In this document: positions 1 to 5,234 of the stretch, piece by piece
Position numbering within the stretch: the stretch's first letter is position 1
How the letters are laid out: the number at the start of each line of letters is the position of its first letter
Origin: Dehalococcoidia bacterium
GTDB lineage: Bacteria > Chloroflexota > Dehalococcoidia > Dehalococcoidales > BS750m-G39
DNA length: 7,894 bases
Reading direction: 5' to 3'
Assembly (NCBI GenBank): GCA_004375675.1
Contig: SOKR01000041.1
Coordinates: forward strand, 1 to 7,894
Position numbers and translations under genes: made by a program
The notes under the pieces: model-generated
The model's input: the letters and a program-made list of their open reading frames with translations, nothing else
Databases searched by the model: none
Told to the model about the DNA's origin: nothing

Positions 1-30
1 CATAACGAGCATTTTGCCTGCTATCTTCAT
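1..30 (-). CDS. Start of an unidentified gene, cut by the window edge
   Basis: Only the first ten codons are in the window (MKIAGKMLVM), reading off the left edge. The start is an ATG at 30-28. It is supported by a near-perfect Shine-Dalgarno sequence, AAAGGAGG, on the minus strand at 44-37, six bases upstream. Ten residues are too few to identify a family. After a corrinoid-binding protein a FecCD-type permease would be the expected partner, but the spacer of about 270 bp and a possible promoter inside it mean this gene may be a separate transcription unit. The call that a gene starts here is fairly secure; its function is unknown. Confidence 0.65.
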   Translation of the reverse strand, partial: MKIAGKMLVM

Positions 31-36
31 CTTTCT

Positions 37-44
37 CCTCCTTT
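37..44 (-). promoter_or_regulatory. Strong ribosome binding site for the gene starting at 30
   Basis: On the minus strand the sequence AAAGGAGG ends six bases before the ATG at 30. It is the best Shine-Dalgarno match in the window and is the main reason to accept a start so close to the edge. A second purine run, AAGGAG, lies further upstream at 57-52. Confidence 0.7.
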
Positions 45-118
45 GTTAGTCTCCTTACGGATTTCTATTTTTACCTACAAATAGTTACACGCACACCTGC
101 ATGCACTAATTACTGATT

Positions 119-147
119 ATTTATGCACATAATCTGCCGTATGTCAA
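119..147 (-). promoter_or_regulatory. Candidate promoter for the gene starting at 30
   Basis: On the minus strand a perfect -35 hexamer TTGACA (147-142) is followed after 17 bases by ATAAAT (124-119), which is a poor match to the -10 consensus. Transcription from here would give a leader of roughly 80 nt. The surrounding spacer (31-298) is clearly richer in A+T than the flanking genes. It also holds other TTGAC-type hexamers and a small AT-rich inverted repeat (65-70 with 79-84), which may be an operator. I found no recognisable riboswitch or terminator in the spacer. Confidence 0.35.
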
Positions 148-298
148 TAGCTAAAGTGCCAAAAGGCAAACAATCTGTCCTCACCCAAAATCGTCAAGAC
201 ATTTACTGCCTCTGCGCATGCTATTCACTCTGGTTAGCTTTAGTTAATTTGCGTATATTATACACCCTGTTGTCAAGTGGCAAAATACCCCCGCGCTC

Positions 299-1210
299 TT
301 AGTCGAAAAGCTCGGGGTGGATGGCTTCAGCCAGCGCCTCCAGCCCCTCGACGATTCTCGGCCCCGAGCGGCTCACCAGGTCGCCGTCGACAAGGTGAAC
401 CCGGCCCTGGCTCACGGCGCTCAGCGCCCCCCAGATAGGGTGCGCCTCCAGCGCCTCTATTGATATCGTCGGTATCCCCCCCAGCATAGTCTGCACGATA
501 ATAATATCCGGGTCGGCGCTAACAATCTCCTCAATGCTGAACTGCGGCCAGGAAATGGGCGCTCCACCGGCCACGTTCTCCCCCCCCACCATAGTAATCA
601 GGGCGTTGATAAACGAGCCCGGCCCCGCCGTCCAGGGCAGCGTCGGGTCGGTGGCATCGACGATAAAGAAGACGCTCACCGGGTCAGCCCCCTCCACCCG
701 TTCCTCGACGTCGGCAATAACCGCCTCCATACTCTCCACCAGTGCGGCGGCTTCCTCGATGCTATCGGTAACCGCCCCCACCAGCTCGATGTTATCTAAG
801 ATGCCGTCGATATCCTCAGGGCTCAAAACGAAATAATTAATCTCCATGGCTTCCAGCTCGCTGTTAAACTGCTCGTGCTCCAGCGTAAAAACCAGGTCGG
901 GCGCCAGCGCCACCACGCTCTCCAGGGACGGGGCAAAGGCATTGCCCACCCTGGGCAGGGCCTGGGCTTCTGCGGGGTAATCGCTAAAGTCATCCACGCC
1001 CACCACCCGCTCCCCCAACCCCAGCGCGAAGAGAATCTCGGTAATGCTCGGCCCGAAGCAGACAATCCGCTGCGGCACCTCGTCGATGGTCACCCCCCTG
1101 TCCAAATCATCGGTATAGGTCCCCGGCTCGAAGCTTGCTTTGCAGCCGAAAGCCGTACCGACCAACAAACTCAACAGAACGACAAAAACAACCACGGCCT
1201 TGAATCTCAT
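299..1210 (-). CDS. btuF: BtuF-like corrinoid ABC transporter substrate-binding lipoprotein
   Basis: This 303-residue protein should capture a corrinoid (vitamin B12 or precursor) outside the membrane and deliver it to an ABC importer. It starts with a hydrophobic signal segment (about 5-22) ending in an AFGC lipobox-like site at Cys23, so it is probably lipid-anchored. The rest fits the helical-backbone periplasmic binding fold (Periplasmic_binding_2). The N-lobe holds PQRIVCFGPSITEILFALG and a PSLESVVALAPDLVF-type segment. The C-lobe ends with the family signature RSGPRIVEGLEALA followed by HPELF. The ATG has GGAGG nine bases upstream (1224-1220). The decisive context is the cobalamin riboswitch directly upstream. 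Related proteins bind ferric siderophores, and the riboswitch argues against that. No permease or ATPase for it is inside the window; they may lie beyond the left edge. Confidence 0.9.
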   Translation of the reverse strand: MRFKAVVVFVVLLSLLVGTAFGCKASFEPGTYTDDLDRGVTIDEVPQRIVCFGPSITEILFALGLGERVVGVDDFSDYPAEAQALPRVGNAFAPSLESVVALAPDLVFTLEHEQFNSELEAMEINYFVLSPEDIDGILDNIELVGAVTDSIEEAAALVESMEAVIADVEERVEGADPVSVFFIVDATDPTLPWTAGPGSFINALITMVGGENVAGGAPISWPQFSIEEIVSADPDIIIVQTMLGGIPTISIEALEAHPIWGALSAVSQGRVHLVDGDLVSRSGPRIVEGLEALAEAIHPELFD

Positions 1211-1264
1211 GGAAACTTACCTCCAATATTATTTACCAGTAGTATTTATTTATAAAATCTGGGC

Positions 1265-1299
1265 AAAAATAATCCCCCTCTCCTTAAAGTCAAGGGGGA
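1265..1299 (-). terminator. Intrinsic terminator of the cobalamin riboswitch expression platform
   Basis: On the minus strand TCCCCCT (1299-1293) can pair perfectly with AGGGGGA (1279-1273) across a 13-nt loop, followed by a T-rich tail TTATTTTT. It lies between the aptamer and the btuF ribosome binding site, where a regulatory terminator should be. Its 5' arm is also needed by a competing antiterminator stem (1330-1336 with 1292-1298), which supports a switching role rather than simple termination. Confidence 0.75.
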
Positions 1300-1336
1300 C
1301 TTTCTCAGTACACTCTGAGCACCATCCCACCCCCTT
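1292..1336 (-). promoter_or_regulatory. Antiterminator stem of the cobalamin riboswitch
   Basis: On the minus strand AAGGGGG (1336-1330) is exactly complementary to CCCCCTT (1298-1292). This 7-bp stem uses the same C-run as the 5' arm of the terminator, so the two cannot form together. A small hairpin, CTCAG (1319-1315) with CTGAG (1308-1304) around a 6-nt loop, is nested inside and would bring the two arms together. How ligand binding in the aptamer is communicated to this stem is not obvious by eye. Confidence 0.6.
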
Positions 1337-1355
1337 TCTCCGCGGAGGTTTAGAG

Positions 1356-1480
1356 GATGCCGGGGCTCGGCGTTCTGGCTTCCGCTAGCTAAGGCCAGCG
1401 GTCACAGCAGGCGGGACTGCGTCGGAATCTCACCGACTTGCGCTCCGTTCTGTCCTGCTTAGCAGGACACCCCGGTCATC
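1356..1480 (-). ncRNA. Cobalamin riboswitch aptamer (compact form)
   Basis: On the minus strand this has the hallmark core of cobalamin riboswitches. P4 is GTCGGTGAGATTCCGAC (1437-1421). A CAGTCCCGC core follows, then a CTGTGA segment and a CCGCT/AGCGG stem. The B12-box is AGCCAGAACGCCGAGCC (1380-1364). A long closing helix can form between 1480-1470 and 1365-1356: ten base pairs with one bulged A. There is also a 7-bp hairpin GTCCTGC/GCAGGAC (1468-1452) just inside P1. At about 125 nt it is shorter than the classical aptamer of roughly 200 nt, which suggests a reduced class. It precedes a terminator and then btuF, so bound cobalamin should reduce btuF transcription. Confidence 0.9.
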
Positions 1481-1497
1481 TATTCTATTGTTGATTA

Positions 1498-1526
1498 AGG
1501 ATACAGAAAAGCCAGCAAAAATGCAA
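1498..1526 (-). promoter_or_regulatory. Promoter for the riboswitch-btuF transcript
   Basis: On the minus strand TTGCAT (1526-1521) and TATCCT (1503-1498) are separated by exactly 17 bases, a reasonable sigma-70-type pair. Transcription would begin around 1491, about ten bases before the closing helix of the cobalamin aptamer. That position is what a riboswitch leader needs. It sits just past the csaA stop codon, so btuF need not depend on readthrough from csaA. Confidence 0.55.
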
Positions 1527-1535
1527 ATCTTATTT

Positions 1536-1865
1536 TTAATAAACCCTGGCGCCGATTATGGCTTCGTCCCTGGGCTGCAGCAGCGATACCACCCCACCCT
1601 CCATATCCACCCCCAGGATGAGCACCTCGGAGCTAAAGCCGGCGATATTCCTGGGCGGAAAGTTGACCACGGCCACCACCTGCTTCCCCAGGAGCTCATC
1701 TTTAGCGTAGTTGGTCAGCTGGGCGACGGAACGCTTGACCCCCACCTCCCCCCCGAAGTCCACCTCGAACTTATAAGACGGGTTGCGCGCCTTGGGAAAG
1801 TCCTCCACCTTGATTACCTTCCCCACCCTCATATCTATTTTAAGAAAATCGTCGTAGCTAATCAT
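1536..1865 (-). CDS. csaA: CsaA-type tRNA-binding-domain protein
   Basis: A 109-residue stand-alone OB-fold protein matching CsaA over its whole length. Features are an N-terminal DDFLKIDMRVGKVIKVEDF strand pair, the SVAQLTNY segment, the diagnostic VVAVVNFPPRNIAGF motif (about residues 63-77) and a closing LLQPRDE region. CsaA is related to the C-terminal tRNA-binding domain of methionyl-tRNA synthetase and has been described as a cytosolic tRNA-binding or chaperone-like protein linked to export in Bacillus. Its exact role is unsettled. The ATG follows a GGGGGA ribosome binding site (1876-1871). It begins 16 bases after the stop of the upstream nuclease-like gene, so the two are probably co-transcribed, although no functional link is evident. 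I see no hairpin terminator after it. Confidence 0.9.
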   Translation of the reverse strand: MISYDDFLKIDMRVGKVIKVEDFPKARNPSYKFEVDFGGEVGVKRSVAQLTNYAKDELLGKQVVAVVNFPPRNIAGFSSEVLILGVDMEGGVVSLLQPRDEAIIGARVY

Positions 1866-1881
1866 GTTAATCCCCCGATTA

Positions 1882-3018
1882 CTATTCTTCCCCGGCCAGC
1901 CGTCTCACCCAGAGCTGTGGCTTGGCCGAAACCACCTGCTTCAGCTCGGTCAGCTTCTTTCGGAGCTCACTGGCAACGGCCTCATCCTTGATAAGCTCCC
2001 TGAGCTTATACTGATCGAAGCCGAGCACCCTCGGCCATAAGCCCGCCGGCTCGAGCAGCGCTCTAACCTCGGGCTCGCTGTAGCCCCCCCTCTCCACCAT
2101 CTTATAGGTCAGGGCATGCCCCTTGCCGAAGACGCGGTTCAAGCCCTGTGCCTGGCAGTAATCGGCAATGGTCTGCTTCAGCTCGTCGAGCTCCAGCTCC
2201 AGCCCCTTAATCTCCTTCTGCAGGGCGACGTAGCGCTCTACTGATTGCGGCACCGCCGCCTCGTCGAGGACGTCGCTCTCCCCCCGCTCCGGGGCGAACT
2301 TGTGCTTGTAATAGGGGCAGTATTGGGGAAAGTCGCAGGGGCAGCGCCCGCTCTCGGTGGCGGGAAAGTTCCCCGCCTGGATGCCCTCGGCAACCTCAAG
2401 CACCAGCCTCCTGGCTTCTTCGAGCCGCGCTGGCTTACGCGGCGGGCAGCTTACAGGCGTGTTGGAGCGGAAGTGATAAAGCGTCAGCCTCTCCACGGGC
2501 AAAAACCAGGACTGCTCCACCGCTAACTGATAAAGCGTAAGCTGCAGGTCATTATCGAGATATTCCTTGGTGAAAAGCTCCAGGTTGGTCTTATAGTCGA
2601 TGACAGCCAGCCCGCCGCTGTCCAGCTTATCCACCCTGTCTATCCTGCCCGTCAGCTTCACGTTGCCGATGTCGATAGTGAACTTGTGCTCCACCGCTAT
2701 CGGCATGCGGAAGTCGGGCTGGTGAATCTCACAGAACTTGGTCAGCATCTCCCGCCCGTAGGCTTTGTATTCGGCCTCCTCCTCGGCGGACTCGTAGCCC
2801 TCGGAGAGCCACTTCCTCTCGTAGAAGTCGAGCATTTGCTCCAGCGAGGGCGGCGGCGGCACCTTCACCTTGAAAAAATACTCGGCGCAGTCGTGCATGG
2901 TGGTGCCGAAGCTGAAATACCCCTTCTCTTTAGACTCCAGCCCGTCGATATACTGCAGCTTATAGCAAAGGGGGCAGTTCTGGTATAGCGAAATCTGGGT
3001 GTAGCTTAACGCCCTCAT
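1882..3018 (-). CDS. PD-(D/E)XK nuclease-superfamily protein, RecB/Cas4-like with Fe-S cysteines
   Basis: This 378-residue protein has the RecB-family exonuclease core. It starts with YTQISLYQNCPLCYK (Cys15, Cys18). Then follow a GTTMHD motif with His42, Glu110, Asp127 in a TGRIDRVD strand, Asp141-x-Lys143 in VIDYKTN, and a Q-x3-Y helix (Gln159, Tyr163). Three further cysteines (226, 228, 234) follow. One N-terminal and three C-terminal cysteines flanking the core is the 4Fe-4S arrangement of Cas4 and AddB. From about 258 to the end lies an extra 120 residues, with a coiled-coil-like helix near 265-290 and no domain I recognise. Proteins of this type act in DNA end processing. No helicase, recombination or Cas genes lie nearby, so its pathway is open. 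The start follows GGGGAAGAG directly. Confidence 0.85.
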   Translation of the reverse strand: MRALSYTQISLYQNCPLCYKLQYIDGLESKEKGYFSFGTTMHDCAEYFFKVKVPPPPSLEQMLDFYERKWLSEGYESAEEEAEYKAYGREMLTKFCEIHQPDFRMPIAVEHKFTIDIGNVKLTGRIDRVDKLDSGGLAVIDYKTNLELFTKEYLDNDLQLTLYQLAVEQSWFLPVERLTLYHFRSNTPVSCPPRKPARLEEARRLVLEVAEGIQAGNFPATESGRCPCDFPQYCPYYKHKFAPERGESDVLDEAAVPQSVERYVALQKEIKGLELELDELKQTIADYCQAQGLNRVFGKGHALTYKMVERGGYSEPEVRALLEPAGLWPRVLGFDQYKLRELIKDEAVASELRKKLTELKQVVSAKPQLWVRRLAGEE

Positions 3019-3027
3019 CTCTTCCCC

Positions 3028-3056
3028 ATTATAGACCTTTACCGATAATGTGACCA
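3028..3056 (-). promoter_or_regulatory. Candidate promoter for the nuclease-csaA unit
   Basis: On the minus strand TGGTCA (3056-3051) lies 17 bases before a perfect TATAAT (3033-3028). It sits in the divergent gap of 144 bp between this unit and ccdA. The predicted start point (about 3021) is only a few bases before the ATG at 3018 and would exclude the purine-rich GGGGAAGAG, implying a nearly leaderless message. That conflict lowers confidence. Confidence 0.35.
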
Positions 3057-3162
3057 GCTTGCTATTTCAGCCCAGATTGGTTAGCATTAAAGTTAGCACC
3101 CTAAAAACGTATTCGAGTAAAAAACGTCCCCAAGATAAAATAGAAAGGTCTTATTTCTCATT

Positions 3163-3840
3163 ATGGAAGAAGCATCACTATTTGTTGCTTTCGGCGCGGG
3201 GCTGCTTTCTTTCTTCTCCCCCTGCATCCTGCCCCTGGTGCCGGTCTATCTGGCCAGCGTCTGCGGCACCGAAATCCTGGAATCGGATAAGCCAAAGAGC
3301 CGCTTCCCCATACTCTTTCACTCCCTCAGCTTCATCTTAGGCTTCACCATCATCTTCGTCGCCCTGGGGGCGGTGGCGGGGCTGGCCGGCTTCGTCATCG
3401 GTGCCCACTCGCTGATACTGAAGATAGCCGGCGGTTTGCTCATCGCCTTCGGCGTTTTCCTGCTGGCGTCGCTCAAGTTCCCCTGGCTCAACTACGAAAA
3501 ACGGCTGGCGCCCTCGCTGGGAGCCACCAGCGGCTACCTGCGCTCGATGCTCATCGGCGCCATCTTCTCCCTGGCCTGGACTCCCTGCGTCGGCCCCGTC
3601 CTCGGCGGCATTTTAACCCTGGCCTGGAGCTCGGAGACCGTCTGGCACGGCGCTTACCTGCTGGCTGTCTATTCACTGGGGCTGGGCATCCCCTTCCTGG
3701 TCATCGGCATCGCCTTCGATTCCCTCCGCCCTATACTCAGGCGCATCCACCGCTACTCCACCTGGAGCTATCTCGTCAGCGGCGTGCTGCTGATAACGGT
3801 GGGCATACTCACCCTGACCAACACCCTGAACTGGTTTTAG
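3163..3840 (+). CDS. ccdA: CcdA-type transmembrane thiol-disulfide reductant transporter
   Basis: A 225-residue integral membrane protein with about six hydrophobic segments, the usual size for CcdA. The two redox cysteines are visible in their conserved proline-flanked sites: SFFSPCILPLVPVY (Cys21, first membrane segment) and LAWTPCVGPVLGG (Cys142, fourth segment). CcdA takes electrons from cytosolic thioredoxin and passes them across the membrane to extracytoplasmic thioredoxin-like proteins, typically for cytochrome c maturation or other thiol reduction. Two such partners follow immediately, the first 39 bp downstream. The ATG at 3163 is the only start covering the first redox motif. The ribosome binding site (GAAAGG, 14 bases away) is weak. 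A TAAAAT at 3136-3141 could be a -10 but has no good -35. No cytochrome c or haem lyase gene is in view. Confidence 0.93.
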   Translation: MEEASLFVAFGAGLLSFFSPCILPLVPVYLASVCGTEILESDKPKSRFPILFHSLSFILGFTIIFVALGAVAGLAGFVIGAHSLILKIAGGLLIAFGVFLLASLKFPWLNYEKRLAPSLGATSGYLRSMLIGAIFSLAWTPCVGPVLGGILTLAWSSETVWHGAYLLAVYSLGLGIPFLVIGIAFDSLRPILRRIHRYSTWSYLVSGVLLITVGILTLTNTLNWF

Positions 3841-3879
3841 GGCGGCCTTTAAGGGTATAATTACTAAAGAGGTCTATTT

Positions 3880-4530
3880 ATGGTTAGAATATTAAAGCTA
3901 TTATTGGTAACGGCGCTGGCGGCGGTGCTGGTCGTGGGCTTAACGACCAACGCCTGCTGCGACGGCGTTGATGGTAACGGCGATGTGCCCAATGGAGATG
4001 CGCCTAATGGCGACGAACCCAACGGCAACCCCAACGACGGCGAGCTCGATTTAATCAGCGGATTCGGCATAATCATCGATTGCGACGACTATAGCGGTCA
4101 GCGTTTTCAGGATGGCGACCCCGCCCCCGACTTCCGCTTCGAGGATGCCGCCGGCCAGACCTTCTCCTTGAGCGATTTCAGGGGCAAGTCGGTGATGCTC
4201 AAGTTCTGGGCGACCTGGTGCGGCTACTGCATCTTGGAGTTGCCCTATGTACAGCAGGTCTATGACGACTGGCAGGGCGGAGAGGTGGTAATACTGACTA
4301 TCGATATAGGCGAGCGCGCCGACAAAGTCAACGATCTGCTCAACGAACTCGGCTTTTCCCTGCCGGTGCTGCTGGATATAGAAGCCGAAGTGGCGGCGCA
4401 ATACCGGGTGAGCAGCATGCCGCGCACCTTCTTTATCGATAAAGAGGGCTTAATCCGATATATCAAGTTCGGTGCTTTCCAGAGCGCGAAAGAGATAGAG
4501 GACATCTTAAACCAGCTTATCGCCTTGTAA
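3880..4530 (+). CDS. TlpA/ResA-like thioredoxin lipoprotein with WCGYC active site
   Basis: This 216-residue protein should be an extracytoplasmic thiol-disulfide oxidoreductase reduced by CcdA. It has a hydrophobic signal segment (about 4-22) followed by a double cysteine (26-27), a likely lipid anchor though the lipobox is imperfect. A Gly/Asn/Asp/Pro-rich linker (about 29-55) contains three Pro-Asn-Gly repeats. The thioredoxin-like domain spans about 80-216. It has FWATWCGYC with redox Cys114 and Cys117, an AhpC/TSA-type DFRF...LSDFRGK entry strand, and the cis-proline Pro181 in MPRTFFIDKEG. An extra cysteine (Cys68) lies in IIDCDD just before the domain. AAAGAGG at 3866-3872 gives a good start signal. 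It is closely related to the next gene, 12 bp downstream. Function is secure at family level; the substrate is unknown. Confidence 0.88.
   Translation: MVRILKLLLVTALAAVLVVGLTTNACCDGVDGNGDVPNGDAPNGDEPNGNPNDGELDLISGFGIIIDCDDYSGQRFQDGDPAPDFRFEDAAGQTFSLSDFRGKSVMLKFWATWCGYCILELPYVQQVYDDWQGGEVVILTIDIGERADKVNDLLNELGFSLPVLLDIEAEVAAQYRVSSMPRTFFIDKEGLIRYIKFGAFQSAKEIEDILNQLIAL
3988..4029 (+). repeat. Three-unit Pro-Asn-Gly-x-x repeat coding the lipoprotein linker
   Basis: Three degenerate units coding PNGDA, PNGDE and PNGN occur in tandem between the lipidation site and the thioredoxin domain. The same unit occurs six times in the neighbouring paralogue, so copy number has diverged since duplication. 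The product should be a flexible acidic tether holding the domain off the membrane. Confidence 0.75.
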
Positions 4531-4542
4531 GGGGGGGTAGAG

Positions 4543-5223
4543 ATGGCTAGGGTAATACTGGTAATAGCGCTGGCATTGGTGATGGTCATGGGAGTGACGG
4601 CCGTCGGCTGTGACGGCGTTGATGGCAACGGCGACATCCCCAACGGCGACACGCCTAACGGAGAGGTGCCCAACGGTGACGAGCCCAACGGTGATGAGCC
4701 CAATGGTGATGAGCCCAATGGTGATGAGCCCGCCGAGCCCGATTTAGTAAGCGGGCTGGGACTGGTAATCGATTGCGACGAGAATACCGGCGCGGAGCCC
4801 GAGGTCGGCGACACGGCCCTCGACTTCCGTTTCCAGGATGCCGTCGGCACCACCTTCGCCTTAAGCGATTTCAGGGGCAGGGTGGTTATGCTCAACTTCT
4901 GGAGGACCACCTGCAACTACTGCATTGCGGAACTGCCCCATATACAGCAGCTCTATGACGAATGGCCGGCAACAGAGCTGGTGCTGCTGACTATCGACAA
5001 GGGCGAGGAGCCGGCTACGGTGGCGACCTATATGCAGGACGAGGGGCTCTCCTTCCCGGTATTGGTGGATAGAGAAGAAAAAGTCTCGGGGGAGTATGAG
5101 GTAACCGGCCTCCCGCGCACCTTCTTTATCGATGAAGAGGGCGTCATTCAGGTCATAAAACGCGGTTATTTCCACACTCTCGCGGATATAGAAGCCATCC
5201 TGAACCAGCTTCTCGGCCAGTAA
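4543..5223 (+). CDS. TlpA-like thioredoxin lipoprotein paralogue with TCNYC active site
   Basis: A 226-residue paralogue of the preceding protein, about half identical by eye through the thioredoxin domain. Its signal segment (about 3-20) ends in an AVGC lipobox at Cys23, with Asp at the next position. A longer linker carries six Pro-Asn-Gly-Asp/Glu-x units (33-62). The IDCD motif with Cys78 is retained. The active-site segment reads FWRTTCNYC (Cys124, Cys127): both redox cysteines remain, but the tryptophan normally before the first is Thr123 and the residue after it is Asn. The cis-proline is kept at Pro191 in LPRTFFIDEEG. These changes should alter redox potential or client choice, so it may act as a specialised partner of CcdA, or on a different substrate from its neighbour. 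The start follows a G-rich ribosome binding site that overlaps the previous stop region. Confidence 0.88.
   Translation: MARVILVIALALVMVMGVTAVGCDGVDGNGDIPNGDTPNGEVPNGDEPNGDEPNGDEPNGDEPAEPDLVSGLGLVIDCDENTGAEPEVGDTALDFRFQDAVGTTFALSDFRGRVVMLNFWRTTCNYCIAELPHIQQLYDEWPATELVLLTIDKGEEPATVATYMQDEGLSFPVLVDREEKVSGEYEVTGLPRTFFIDEEGVIQVIKRGYFHTLADIEAILNQLLGQ
4639..4728 (+). repeat. Six-unit 15-bp tandem repeat coding a PNGDE linker
   Basis: Six consecutive in-frame 15-bp units code PNGDT, PNGEV, PNGDE, PNGDE, PNGDE and PNGDE. The last two copies (4699-4713 and 4714-4728) are identical, cccaatggtgatgag. The copy at 4684-4698 differs from them by one silent base and that at 4669-4683 by two. This gradient of identity indicates recent local expansion by slippage or unequal exchange. 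Because units are multiples of three, length can change without breaking the frame. Confidence 0.92.
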
Positions 5224-5234
5224 GGGGGTTAGAT

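Noticed and set aside
257..276. TTGACA followed by TATAAT on the minus strand as a consensus promoter
   Set aside because: The two hexamers are separated by only eight bases, far too close for a sigma-70 promoter; only one of them could be used.
875..1255. Plus-strand open frame opposite the start of btuF
   Set aside because: There is no recognisable product, and it lies over the conserved N-lobe of the binding protein on the other strand.
1488..1991. Plus-strand open frame of 167 codons opposite csaA
   Set aside because: It is composed of His/Pro-rich antisense translation of csaA, and the minus strand has the complete conserved CsaA protein.
3050..3340. Plus-strand open frame of 96 codons overlapping ccdA
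   Set aside because: It overlaps the conserved ccdA start in another frame and gives a low-complexity sequence with no family features.
4639..4728. Short regular repeats resembling a CRISPR array, close to a Cas4-like gene
   Set aside because: The units are 15 bp, contiguous, in frame and coding, with no spacers, and no cas1, cas2 or effector gene is present.
4260..4916. Long open frame on the minus strand coding a Ser-Pro-Leu-Gly repeat protein
   Set aside because: It is the antisense reading of the PNGDE repeat in the two thioredoxin genes, spans the junction of both, and has no ribosome binding site or family match.
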